Below are positions 25,949 to 33,878 of a DNA stretch of 56,709 nucleotides, piece by piece; positions within the stretch are counted from its first letter, which is position 1; each line of letters opens with the position of its first letter. Position numbers and translations under genes: made by a program. The notes beneath the pieces were generated by a model. The model had not been told where the DNA came from. It saw only the letters and a list, made by a program, of their open reading frames with translations, and made no database searches. This stretch comes from CAVRTJ01 sp964507185 (lineage in GTDB: Bacteria; Acidobacteriota; UBA4820; DSQY01). The stretch spans positions 1-56,709 of the forward strand of contig CAZDOY010000018.1 in NCBI GenBank assembly GCA_964507185.1, written 5' to 3'.

Positions 25949-26219
25949 CCCACTGTCGTTCATGCTCGCTCCGGCCACATCGGGATCGGGTCTTCCACCT
26001 CCCAGTCGCCGACGCGCCATATGCCTATGAGTCCGCCTTCGTAGCGGACTTAGAAGAGCGTAAATATGTACCGGAAGACCATGCTCTTCGATGCGCGCAA
26101 TACGGCCGTCCTTTCGATTTTCAAAGGTGGGGTTGACACGATCCCGGCGGCAACAATGCGCCTGCCGGGTGGCCAGGCGGTCGCTATCTACCGCAATCCG
26201 TGTGCCTTGCTCGCCAGCC

Positions 26220-26948
26220 TCAGCGGATTTCGACTCTGGCCCTTCCGGGGCGGGGCTGCGGCAGGGCCGCGAGGATCGTCATGACGCGCTCGCCGGGATC
26301 GAGAGAGCGGATCGAGTCGGCGTAGCGGGCGTACAGGGCGGCGTTCGCCGTTCGCGCCTTGCGCGCGGTGAGAATCCGCCTGATCGGCTCGACCTGTTTC
26401 TCCAGGCGGTTTCGCTCGGCGGCGGGTGTGCGGGGATCGTCTGCGAGCTTCTGGAAGGACTTCACACTCTCGGCGAGTTCTTCCGTGTTTTCCGGGCCGG
26501 GATTGCCCGCGCCGGCCGCCCGCATGGTCCGGTCAATCCACAGGAATTCTTCGAGGCTCATCTTCTCGGCCCGGAGCGCCGGCAGAAGCTCTTCCATGAG
26601 TGCCCGGAGCAGGTCGGGCGCCTCCTGAGAGAGCATCACCTGGCCGAAGGCCCTCTTGATGTCGTGGTGCTGGAGCCATCTCGCGTAGGTCGCGGCCGGG
26701 GCCTTTGTCCGCCGACAAACCTCGAGATAGGCCAGGAGCCGGGCCTCCCGGACCTCCCCGTCGGCGGGCGTGGTGAACGGGAACCGGGCGTCCAGTTTTG
26801 CCGCGTCCCGTCCCAGGTCGACCGTCGCGAAGAACGGCTTCACCAGGCGGACCCAGCCGTTGGTGAAGTAGAGGACGGCCGTCGAGGCCAGGCAGAATCC
26901 GACCAGGACGATCAGGGCGGCGTAGGCGATCTTGTACCGGGTCCGCAT
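26220..26948 (-). CDS. Membrane-anchored protein of unknown function
   Basis: A 242-aa protein with one N-terminal membrane helix (YKIAYAALIVLVGFCLASTAVLYF) after a short Arg-rich cytoplasmic tip, then a long, mostly alpha-helical and charged region without Cys clusters or catalytic motifs that I recognise. The body (LLRALMEELLPALRAEKMSLEEFLWIDRTMR, then SVKSFQKLADDPRTPAAERNRLEKQVEPIRRIL) looks like an elongated helical domain facing the periplasm. The start MRTRYK follows GAGGAG at suitable spacing; a longer in-frame start 17 codons upstream is less likely. It is divergent from mtfA across about 140 bp. Confidence 0.75.
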   Translation of the reverse strand: MRTRYKIAYAALIVLVGFCLASTAVLYFTNGWVRLVKPFFATVDLGRDAAKLDARFPFTTPADGEVREARLLAYLEVCRRTKAPAATYARWLQHHDIKRAFGQVMLSQEAPDLLRALMEELLPALRAEKMSLEEFLWIDRTMRAAGAGNPGPENTEELAESVKSFQKLADDPRTPAAERNRLEKQVEPIRRILTARKARTANAALYARYADSIRSLDPGERVMTILAALPQPRPGRARVEIR

Positions 26949-27091
26949 GGGACGGTTCTCCTCTCGCCGGGTCCGGCGGTCTTCAAGGTGGTACGGCATG
27001 GAGGCGTCGTGTGTTTCGAGCTGGGTCCGGGAGCAACGCCTGGCGCCGGTGCTATGATGAGATATCGGAAGTGGAACGGAGGCCTCGAAAC

Positions 27092-27877
27092 GTGAACTTA
27101 TCGTGGATCAGGAACCGGCGCCGGAGGAAGCTGCTCCAGCCCCCCTTTCCAGACACCTGGAAGAGGATGCTCAGGCGCGATGTCGCCTTCTATGCCACCC
27201 TCGATGACAGGGAGCGGACCAAGCTCGAGGATGACCTCAGGGTCTTCGTGGCGGAAAAGAGCTGGGAGGGCTGTGGGGGCCTCACGCTTTCGGACGCCAT
27301 TACGGTGACCGTCTCGGCGCAGGCCTGCCTGCTCGTACTCAACCGCTCCATCGACGAATACGATCACGTGAGGGCTATTCTCGTTTACCCGCAGGCCTAC
27401 TTGGCTCCGAACCGGCAGGTGGATGCATCGGGCGTGGTTTCCGAGGGGATCTCGGGGCGCGAAGGGGAAGCCTGGAGCCGCGGCACGGTCGTCCTCTCGT
27501 GGGCCGATGCACGCGAAGGCGGGCGCCTGGAGCACGACGGACGCAACCTCGTCTTCCACGAGTTCGCCCACCAGCTCGACATGGCGGACCACGTTGTGGA
27601 CGGCACACCCGTTCTCGACGACAGGGCCGCCTATGATCGGTGGACCCGCGTCATGACGGCCGAGTACGAGCGCCTGCAAAGGGCTTTGGAAACGGGGGCG
27701 GACCCCGTTATCGATCCGTACGGTGCCACCGACGAGGCTGAATTTTTCGCCGTGGCGACGGAGACCTTCTTCGAGCGCCCGATATTCCTCCGGTCGCAGC
27801 GGCCCGCTCTCTACGACCTGCTGCTCGACTACTACCGCCAGGACCCCGCGTCCAGGATCGAACGCACCACGGCCTGA
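27092..27877 (+). CDS. mtfA: MtfA-type zinc peptidase (M90 family)
   Basis: A 261-aa protein matching E. coli MtfA (265 aa), a cytosolic zinc aminopeptidase that in E. coli regulates glucose uptake by binding the repressor Mlc. The metal site FHEFAHQLD (HExxH) is near residue 150, and the third-ligand region is EAEFFAVATETFFERP. Other family blocks: LSDAITVTVSAQACLLVLN and VLSWADAREGG. The chosen GTG start follows GGAGG at nine bases and gives a family-length protein; an upstream ATG would add an unrelated 27-residue leader. Whether Mlc-type regulation exists in this organism is unknown. Confidence 0.9.
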   Translation: MNLSWIRNRRRRKLLQPPFPDTWKRMLRRDVAFYATLDDRERTKLEDDLRVFVAEKSWEGCGGLTLSDAITVTVSAQACLLVLNRSIDEYDHVRAILVYPQAYLAPNRQVDASGVVSEGISGREGEAWSRGTVVLSWADAREGGRLEHDGRNLVFHEFAHQLDMADHVVDGTPVLDDRAAYDRWTRVMTAEYERLQRALETGADPVIDPYGATDEAEFFAVATETFFERPIFLRSQRPALYDLLLDYYRQDPASRIERTTA

Positions 27878-27911
27878 TCACTCGGTACGGCAAAGACAAA
27901 GGAGCTTCTCC

Positions 27912-28889
27912 ATGGACAAAGAGAGAAAAGAACCCAGGACACCGGGGGGCTGCAAAGCCTTTCCCGAACCGGCCCACCCGGACAAGCGCAGGGAGCCGCT
28001 GCCGTGGCACAGCCCCAAACCGGTGGACGAGGATCCCGAAGCCCAGAAGAGACTCGATGCCATCATGGCGAGTTCCACGTACCTGCAGGCGGATGAGGAC
28101 GTTCGGTTTCTCGGCCTGGACGAAACGCGGGCCGTGCGCCTGCAGATCGACTACCTCAAGGCGGAGATGCTGCTGGAGCAGCATGGCATCGAACAGACCA
28201 TCGTGGTCTTCGGGAGCACGAGGATCCGCGAGCCTTCCGTGGCCAGGCGCCGGGTCGATGAACTCAAGGCGGCCCTGGAGGCCCGCCCCGGCGACGAGGA
28301 GATCGAGAAGTGCCTGGCCGTGGCTGAGCGCCTTCTGGCCAAGAGCCACTATTACGAGGAGGCGCGGGAGCTGGGACGCCTCGTGGGCGCGGCCGGCAAG
28401 GGGCCGCAAGACGGTCGGATGATGCTCATCACGGGCGGCGGCCCGGGCATGATGGAGGCCGCTAACCGGGGAGCCTGCGACGTCGGCGCACGGTCCATCG
28501 GGCTCAACATCACCCTGCCTCACGAGCAGTACCCCAACCCGTACATCACGCCGGATCTCTGCTTCCGGTTCCACTACTTCGCCATCCGGAAGCTTCACTT
28601 TCTGCTCAGGGCGAGGGCGCTGGTTGCCTTTCCGGGAGGGTACGGAACCTTCGACGAGCTATTCGAAACCCTTACGCTGATCCAGACGCGCACGATGAAA
28701 CCGGTGCCGGTGGTTCTCGTGGGCGAAGACTATTGGCGCGGGGCTTTCGACGTGGACTTTCTGGTGGACGAGGGCGTGATCGACGCGGAGGACCGGGATC
28801 TGTTCTGGTATGCCGAGACGGCTCGGGAAGCCTGGGACGGCATCCTCAAATGGCACGAGGCCAACGGCACGCCCCTGCCCGCCTCGTAA
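27912..28889 (+). CDS. LOG-family protein (TIGR00730-like), long form
   Basis: A 325-aa protein. The core has both LOG motifs: ITGGGPGMMEAANRGA (about residue 175) and FPGGYGTFDELFE (PGGxGTxxE, about residue 240), with VVFGSTRIREP at the start of the Rossmann fold. Short LOG proteins (about 190 aa) release cytokinin nucleobases from nucleotides; this longer class, with an N-terminal extension of about 100 residues, is widespread in bacteria and probably acts as a nucleotide phosphoribohydrolase. It is often misnamed lysine decarboxylase. AAAGGAG precedes the ATG. It follows mtfA by 34 bp and is probably cotranscribed. Confidence 0.9.
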   Translation: MDKERKEPRTPGGCKAFPEPAHPDKRREPLPWHSPKPVDEDPEAQKRLDAIMASSTYLQADEDVRFLGLDETRAVRLQIDYLKAEMLLEQHGIEQTIVVFGSTRIREPSVARRRVDELKAALEARPGDEEIEKCLAVAERLLAKSHYYEEARELGRLVGAAGKGPQDGRMMLITGGGPGMMEAANRGACDVGARSIGLNITLPHEQYPNPYITPDLCFRFHYFAIRKLHFLLRARALVAFPGGYGTFDELFETLTLIQTRTMKPVPVVLVGEDYWRGAFDVDFLVDEGVIDAEDRDLFWYAETAREAWDGILKWHEANGTPLPAS

Positions 28890-29079
28890 GCCCGAAGGGG
28901 CGAAGACGGTGGAAGCGCCAGCTTCTCAAGTCCCGAATCACCGACGGTCACCGCGCGTGTCGACGGAGGGTTCTGCTCCGCCGCTTTCCGCGGCCGACGA
29001 CGCGGGATTCGCCGGCCCCGGATGGACAGGGCTGCGATGTTCTGTCCGCTTCCGGGGCGCCCCCCGTCCGGCGCCCTTC

Positions 29080-30459
29080 CTAAAGGATCGGGCCGATCAG
29101 CCTGACGACTCCCTCCACCACGTCGCGGAATGCGCCGGCCTTTACGACGCCGCTCGTGCACCTTTCCGCGACCCCACCGATCCAATCCTCCGTGGCCGCT
29201 ATCGATTCGCGATCGTAGGTAAATAGGGCACACTCGTAGTTCAGGAAGAAGCTGCGCATGTCCAGGTTAGCCGACCCGATGACGGCGAGGTCGTCGTCCA
29301 TGAGCATCACCTTCGCGTGAACCATGCCGTCCGCAAACAGAAGGACCGTGCCGCCGGCCTCTTGAATCTCTCTGAGGTAGGTGCCTCTCGCAAGGTCCGC
29401 TACGGGATGGTTGGACCGGGCCGGCACGATCAACTTCAGGTCTATGCACCTGTGCGCCGCAACCAGAAAGGCCGTGGCGAGGGTCTCGTCGGGTACGAAA
29501 TAGGGCGTCACGAACCAGAGCCGTTTCTTGGCGTTAAACAGCGCCGTGAGCACGGCGTCATACAGGGGGTCACCGGTTACGTCGGGTCCGGACGGGACGA
29601 GCTGCACCACGCTCCCGCCTGCAGCCACGGTCGCCCGGGCCGGATCGAGCGTGAGCGACTCTCCGGAGGCAAAGTGCCAGTCGGAACGGAAGATCTCTGC
29701 GAAATGGGCGACCGCGGGCCCGCTCAATACGAACGAGAGGTCCTTCCATCGGTCCGGGCGAGGTTCAGGCCCGATGTACTCCGCCGTTATGTTCGTGCCG
29801 CCTGCAATGACCGTGTTCTCGTCGAACACGACCAGCTTTCTGTGGTTCCGCAGGTTGCTGTGCCCCCTGAAGGGCCGGTGGAGCACAGGGACGAAAAAGG
29901 CCACCTTTCCCCCGGCCCTGGTCAGGCTCCGAAAGAAACGCCTGTGAGTGTGCAGGGACCCCACGCTGTCCAGGAGCACCCGGACCCTTACGCCCTCTCG
30001 CGCGCGCCGCGCGAGCCTCTCGACGACCGATCGACCCACCTCGTCCTGGGCGAAAACGAAGGTCAGGAGATAAATGCTGTGCTCTGCGGAGTCGATGGCC
30101 TCCATGAGCCGTTTGTAGACCTCCTCACCGTTCCGGCAGAGAGCGAGGCGGTTGCCGGCCGTCGCACCGGGCAGGCCGAAATTCCTCAGGAGCCTGTCCA
30201 TGGGAACCGCGCTGGAATCGGGCACCGTCGTCTTGGATGGAAGAACCAGTTTCTGTTTCCCGGCCGCGGCCCTCCGGGTCTTGCGACCTCCGAACACGAG
30301 GTAGAGGGGAACGCCCAGGTAGGGAAAGAGGAGGATCACGAAAAGCCAGAGCGTAGTCGCGGCCGCCGAGCGGCGCTGACGGACGATGTGCCCCAGTCCC
30401 AGGACGGCCAGGACGAAACCGATCACGACGAAGATATGGTCCAGTAGGAGCTGCAGCAT
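29080..30459 (-). CDS. cls: Cardiolipin synthase-like phospholipase D protein
   Basis: A 459-aa inner-membrane enzyme: two N-terminal helices (HIFVVIGFVLAVLGLGHIV and LWLFVILLFPYLGVPLYLVFG) followed by two PLD catalytic motifs, NHRKLVVFDENTVIAGGTNI and VHAKVMLMDDDLAVIGSANLDMRS, both with intact H-x-K-x4-D. Cls joins two phosphatidylglycerols, or PG and a second lipid, into cardiolipin through a phosphohistidine intermediate. The start MLQLLLDH follows GGGAGAGGGT; a longer in-frame start would add 37 unlikely residues. The 190 bp between the LOG gene and its 3' end contain nothing that I recognise. Substrate choice within the Cls group is not determined. Confidence 0.91.
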   Translation of the reverse strand: MLQLLLDHIFVVIGFVLAVLGLGHIVRQRRSAAATTLWLFVILLFPYLGVPLYLVFGGRKTRRAAAGKQKLVLPSKTTVPDSSAVPMDRLLRNFGLPGATAGNRLALCRNGEEVYKRLMEAIDSAEHSIYLLTFVFAQDEVGRSVVERLARRAREGVRVRVLLDSVGSLHTHRRFFRSLTRAGGKVAFFVPVLHRPFRGHSNLRNHRKLVVFDENTVIAGGTNITAEYIGPEPRPDRWKDLSFVLSGPAVAHFAEIFRSDWHFASGESLTLDPARATVAAGGSVVQLVPSGPDVTGDPLYDAVLTALFNAKKRLWFVTPYFVPDETLATAFLVAAHRCIDLKLIVPARSNHPVADLARGTYLREIQEAGGTVLLFADGMVHAKVMLMDDDLAVIGSANLDMRSFFLNYECALFTYDRESIAATEDWIGGVAERCTSGVVKAGAFRDVVEGVVRLIGPIL

Positions 30460-30752
30460 ACCCTCTCCCTGTGTTTCGCCTGTCTTGCAACAGTATGCCA
30501 CAAATTGCCCGCCTGAACGTTGCGGGACGGCCCGTTCAAGGTTCGCATCACCGGGCGCGTCCCTGGCCATTCGTTAGGAGTACGGGGTGCCGCCTTCGTG
30601 CCCGGGGATGCCGGTTGCATCCGCCGCCGGACGGGCGTACTTTCTTCCCATGAGAAGAGACTCCATCGTCCGGGGAGACCGAGAATAAAGAGGACCGCAA
30701 TGCGTGTTTACGCCTTGTGAGGTGTTCCTGTGAAACACCGGGGAGGCTCGAA

Positions 30753-30884
30753 ATGAACGGACGCTACCACCAGGAGGAAATGCGGCCGGACACGCAGCTT
30801 TCAGGGCGCCATTCGCTTTACGTGGGACTGGGGACCATCCTGGCCATCGTAATCGCACTTACGGTGGTATTCATTTACTACTGA
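30753..30884 (+). CDS. Small single-span membrane protein (43 aa)
   Basis: A short gene with a good Shine-Dalgarno site (GGGGAGG, six bases before ATG). The product is a polar N terminus of about 20 residues followed by one membrane helix (LYVGLGTILAIVIALTVVFIYY). A clean terminator hairpin lies 52 bp after the stop, which supports a real transcript. A hairpin (GGTGTT, then AACACC) lies directly before the Shine-Dalgarno site. Function unknown; such micropeptides often modulate a membrane complex. Confidence 0.65.
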   Translation: MNGRYHQEEMRPDTQLSGRHSLYVGLGTILAIVIALTVVFIYY

Positions 30885-30935
30885 CGAACCGGCTGGGCAC
30901 GCGGCCCCGGAATGCGGCTCGCGCCTGGGAAGCCT

Positions 30936-30960
30936 ACGGCCCGCCCGTACAGCGGGCCGT
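30936..30960 (+). terminator. Terminator-like hairpin after the 43-aa gene
   Basis: ACGGCCCGC and GCGGGCCGT form a nine-base-pair stem with a seven-base loop, followed by TCTTGT. Confidence 0.6.
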
Positions 30961-30992
30961 TCTTGTGAAGCAGGAGGTTATGGAATGGGGAG

Positions 30993-31020
30993 GGGGGAGG
31001 CCGCGGCCGCAGCCTCCCCC
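30993..31020. terminator. GC-rich hairpin after the DUF5666-like gene
   Basis: GGGGGAGGC and GCCTCCCCC pair around a 10-base loop containing GCGGCCGC. It lies 19 bases past the stop of the minus-strand gene; no T-run, so termination is unproven. Confidence 0.4.
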
Positions 31021-31039
31021 GCGGGGGTAGAGGGCGAAA

Positions 31040-31225
31040 TCAGTGCCTCTGGCCACCCTTGATGAGGATGGTGGAGGCGAGAACGGAACCGTCAGGCCGG
31101 GTGTTGCCCCAGACCTTGACGTGGAGGCCGACCTCAAGGGCCGAAGCGTCCATGTCGTGGTTCCGCTTGGCAATCTTCGTCGATGCGTCGAGGGTCACCG
31201 TGGTTGCGGTATACTCGCTGATCAT
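31040..31225 (-). CDS. Small DUF5666-like beta-rich protein
   Basis: A 61-aa protein with an excellent Shine-Dalgarno site (AAGGAGG). SEYTATTVTLDASTKIAKRNHDMDASALEVGLHVKVWGNTRPDGSVLASTILI resembles one unit of the DUF5666/OB-like fold (GxxVxVxGxxxxDGxxxAxxI). It has no signal peptide, whereas most DUF5666 proteins are larger and exported, so this is a minimal version. It stands alone. Function unknown. Confidence 0.7.
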   Translation of the reverse strand: MISEYTATTVTLDASTKIAKRNHDMDASALEVGLHVKVWGNTRPDGSVLASTILIKGGQRH

Positions 31226-31339
31226 GGTCGTGACCTCCTTCCGGCGGGCGCCTACAACTGTCGTCGTCGCCCTGCTGAATTGTTCAACGGTATTATGATG
31301 CCCCTATTCGCAGAAAATGTGTGAGGCAAATCACAGAAC

Positions 31340-31560
31340 GGGCAATCGCGTGACCGGCTGATCATGTAATCCAACGATAGGGTCAATCGTCGACCATCGA
31401 CAGTCGATGGTCGATAATACGGAGGGCAGGCCTTCGATGAATGACCGCAGTGGGCAAGTCGCGGACCGCCGCCGGCCGCCCTTCGAAGATCCGGCCGGAG
31501 CCGTCTCTGATTATTTTTTTTGCTCTTAGCCTTTTGACCATAGCCCTTCCCTTTGCCCTA
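31340..31560. repeat. Intergenic mosaic of dispersed repeat words (locus B)
   Basis: Within the gene-free stretch 31226-31589 lies a perfect inverted repeat, TCGACCATCGAC-A-GTCGATGGTCGA (31390-31414), and a run built on CTTAGCC, TAGCCCTTCC and TTTGCCCT (31528-31558) like those at 10330 and 50935. No gene seen. Confidence 0.55.
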
Positions 31561-31589
31561 TGTTATGTGTCTGGCGTTGTGAGGCGAAG

Positions 31590-33122
31590 ATGCGGAGCAT
31601 TCGCACGAGGCTTGGTATAGGGAAGATCGCGTTTGCAGGCGTGCTGTGCCTTATCGTCCTTGCGGTGTGCGCGCTTTCGGCGCGGGGGCAGGAGAAGACC
31701 GCCGAATCCAGAGGCGTGAAACTCCTCCGTGAGGGAAGGTTCAAGGAGGCCGTCGTCCAACTGGACGATGAACTGAAAAATGACCCCGGTAGCAAGCGGC
31801 TGGGTATCGCCCGGGTCAAGGGGCTGTTGGAAGTGGGCCGATGGCAGGAGGCGCTCGCCGACGCAAGGGCCATGGACGCAAAGAGCCCGTCCGATCCCGA
31901 ACTGAAGCTCCTCCTGGGAGACTGCTACTTCTTCGCGTTTCGTCCGGCGGACGCCATGCGGGAATACGGACCGGTTCTGGATGACTCCCGGTGGGGCGAA
32001 ACGGCCCTGGCCAAATACGGGAACGCCGCTGTGGCCTCGGGCGACGACCGGGCGGCGCTCGCCGCCATCGAGCGGGCCCGCGCGAACAGGCGGCGCCTGT
32101 CCGAGACCTCGCGCTTCATGGAAGTCACCCTCACGCCCGACCCGAAGGAGAAGGTGAGGCTCCTGGGGCCTCTGGTCGAGATACTCCCCAAGTCGAAAGC
32201 TGTCGCCGACGCCCTGGCCCTGAACGAGGCGCTGTCGAAGGCCGGTCCGTCGACCACGGTGCCGCCGGTGCGCTACCCGGACCAGGCAAAGGTCAAGGAG
32301 ATCTACGGCGAGCCGTGCGTTCGGGGCAGGCTGGACGGAAGGCGCAAGGTCTGGCTGGCGTTCGACACCGGCGGCGAGAGCACGCTGCTGAACGCTGACC
32401 TGGCCAGGAAGTTGAATCTGCCCAGGTTGGCCGATGCCACCTACGCGGGTTGGGGATACGAGGGCGTCAGGAAGTCGGAGAGCGTCCTGGTGAAGAGCCT
32501 GGAGGTAGCGGGCCTCACCATGAGGAACACCTTCGTCGTGGTCAACCAGCGGGACACGGAGCACTGGACCAACAAGGCGGGCTACATCGGACTCGGCCCG
32601 TTCCGCCGCAACGTGATCTTCTACGACCGGCGGCACGGGCACTTCCAGCTGTGGCCCGCGGGCACGCCCGCCGGGAAGATCAGCACGGAGCGGGGCGTCA
32701 CCCTGCCCATCCTCTGGGCGAACGGGGTCCCCATCGTACCGGTGGGGCTCATGGGCAAGGGACCCTACCCGTTCCTGCTCGACACGGGCGCGCCGTTCAC
32801 CCTGTTCGCGTCGAAGTACGCCCGCAGGCTGGACATCCGTGTGAACACGGGCAAATTCGGCAAGCTCTACGGCCTGGGGCTTTCCGGCGCCTTCACGTCG
32901 GACATCGCCGAGCAGGTCACGATGTCTGTGGGGCCACACGTCTATTATCGCCGACACGCCTTCGTAACGGACGTCCCTCAACGCTTCCCGGTGCCCGTAT
33001 ACGGCATCCTCGGGCGGGACGTCCTCAACGACTACAAGATCATCTTCGACTGTCCGGGCAACACCGTCACGCTCCTGCCCTACGACAGGTGGCTCAAGGA
33101 TGACCTCAAGCGGGGCGACTGA
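31590..33122 (+). CDS. Exported TPR protein with two retropepsin-like aspartic protease domains
   Basis: A 510-aa protein with a signal peptide or anchor (IAFAGVLCLIVLAVCALSARG). Residues about 35-215 form TPR-like helical repeats (GVKLLREGRFKEAVVQLDDELKNDPGSKRLGIARVKGLLEVGRWQEAL). Two aspartyl-protease-like halves follow: first WLAFDTGGESTLLNADLARKL, then FLLDTGAPFTLFASKYARRL with the late GILGRDVLNDYKIIFD. Each half has the DTG catalytic motif (DTGG, DTGA), so the chain could fold as a pepsin-like pseudodimer. Such proteins occur in Acidobacteria; substrates unknown. The start MRSIRT has GAGG upstream. Confidence 0.87.
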   Translation: MRSIRTRLGIGKIAFAGVLCLIVLAVCALSARGQEKTAESRGVKLLREGRFKEAVVQLDDELKNDPGSKRLGIARVKGLLEVGRWQEALADARAMDAKSPSDPELKLLLGDCYFFAFRPADAMREYGPVLDDSRWGETALAKYGNAAVASGDDRAALAAIERARANRRRLSETSRFMEVTLTPDPKEKVRLLGPLVEILPKSKAVADALALNEALSKAGPSTTVPPVRYPDQAKVKEIYGEPCVRGRLDGRRKVWLAFDTGGESTLLNADLARKLNLPRLADATYAGWGYEGVRKSESVLVKSLEVAGLTMRNTFVVVNQRDTEHWTNKAGYIGLGPFRRNVIFYDRRHGHFQLWPAGTPAGKISTERGVTLPILWANGVPIVPVGLMGKGPYPFLLDTGAPFTLFASKYARRLDIRVNTGKFGKLYGLGLSGAFTSDIAEQVTMSVGPHVYYRRHAFVTDVPQRFPVPVYGILGRDVLNDYKIIFDCPGNTVTLLPYDRWLKDDLKRGD

Positions 33123-33211
33123 TCGGTGCGGTCGGAGGCACGGCGTCTCCGCGGCGGCCGTTCAACGGTAAACATCGAGAGACCGTTCCGCGGCGGGCCG
33201 CCAGGGACAAG

Positions 33212-33424
33212 AAAAAGCCCCCCGAGTTGGGGGACTCGGGGGGCCAAGCAGAGGAGGGGGGATCCTCATGGGGGACATCTCGTTCACCCCCGACCCATCC
33301 TTTTGAAGGAGGGGGGCTCCCCGGTCTTGCGACCGGGGAGCTGAGAGGAGGGGGGATCCTCTTGGAAAGCTCTTGTCAGGTTCCCTCTCGGGGGACCCGT
33401 TACCAACCTTGCGGGGCTGGCCGA
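33212..33424 (-). ncRNA. Candidate sigma-54-dependent C-rich structured RNA (about 213 nt)
   Basis: The boundaries come from a near-consensus sigma-54 promoter (start near 33424) and an intrinsic terminator: GCCCCCCGAG/CTCGGGGGGC stem, 33217-33244, then TTTTTC on the minus strand. Inside, an 11-bp perfect stem (GCTCCCCGGTC/GACCGGGGAGC, 33316-33341) is capped on this strand by the stable tetraloop GCAA. CCCCCCTCCT occurs three times (complements at 33252-33261, 33307-33316, 33346-33355). Two of these lie in an identical 17-base repeat that folds as GAGGA-UCCCCCC-UCCUC. CCUCCU is the anti-Shine-Dalgarno sequence of 16S rRNA, so the RNA could block ribosome-binding sites or titrate a C-rich-RNA-binding protein. 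No coding potential. Resemblance to C-rich sRNAs is by motif only. Confidence 0.6.
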
Positions 33425-33434
33425 GAAAGTAATA

Positions 33435-33450
33435 AGCATTTCCCGTGCCA
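33435..33450 (-). promoter_or_regulatory. Sigma-54 promoter for the candidate structured RNA
   Basis: TGGCACGGGAAATGCT on the minus strand: full TGGCACG -24 box, GG-N10-GC, one departure (ATGC for TTGC). It lies 24 bases beyond the stop of the iron-sulfur gene. Confidence 0.7.
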
Positions 33451-33473
33451 ACCTTGACCCCTTCCGGGGCTCA

Positions 33474-33797
33474 TCAAGCCTCGAAGGAGTGGCCGCACCC
33501 GCAGGACGAATGGGCGTTCGGATTTTGGAAGACGAAGCCGGAGCCGCGGATGTCGTTGACGTAGTCTACGACGGTCCCCTTGAGATAGAGCAGGGAATTC
33601 TTGTCCACGAAAACCGGAAGGCCTCCGAAATCGTACTTTTCGTCGTTTTCCGCCGCCTTATCGACGAGCGAGAGGTCGTACTGGAAACCGCTGCAGCCTC
33701 CACCGACGATGGCTATGCGAAGTCCGGCGCCGTTCTTGCCTTCTTCGCTCCTGAAATTCTTAACGGCTTCAACCGCCTGTTCGGTCAATTCGATCAT
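33474..33797 (-). CDS. A-type iron-sulfur cluster carrier (HesB/IscA/ErpA family)
   Basis: A 107-aa protein of usual family length: MIELTEQAVEAVKNF, GAGLRIAIVGGGCSGFQYDLSL with the first cysteine, and the C-terminal CGCG, giving the three conserved cysteines that hold a 2Fe-2S cluster for delivery to apo-enzymes. The start has AGGAGG six bases upstream and a near-consensus sigma-54 promoter about 65 bases upstream, which argues against the longer in-frame start at 34100. Sigma-54 control is unusual for housekeeping erpA and recalls HesB-like genes linked to nitrogen metabolism, but no nif genes are seen here. The candidate RNA follows on the same strand. Confidence 0.92.
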   Translation of the reverse strand: MIELTEQAVEAVKNFRSEEGKNGAGLRIAIVGGGCSGFQYDLSLVDKAAENDEKYDFGGLPVFVDKNSLLYLKGTVVDYVNDIRGSGFVFQNPNAHSSCGCGHSFEA

Positions 33798-33862
33798 CTT
33801 GGGCCTCCTAGCAAAGCCTACCGCCCTTGGTTCTGTCCGGGCGGGCATCCTGTTTCCGAAGA

Positions 33863-33878
33863 AGCAAGTTGGGTGCCA
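33863..33878 (-). promoter_or_regulatory. Sigma-54 promoter for the A-type iron-sulfur carrier gene
   Basis: TGGCACCCAACTTGCT on the minus strand matches TGGCAC, TTGCT and the spacing exactly; only the purine after TGGCAC is replaced by C. Predicted start near 33852. The rest of 33880-34364 contains no convincing gene; a weak plus-strand candidate of the same type, TGGCATAGAGCAGGCC, is at 34287-34302. Confidence 0.75.

Noticed and set aside
30484..30500. Sigma-54-like site before the cardiolipin synthase gene (TGGCATACTGTTGC on the minus strand)
   Set aside because: Only nine bases separate GG and GC; sigma-54 promoters need ten.
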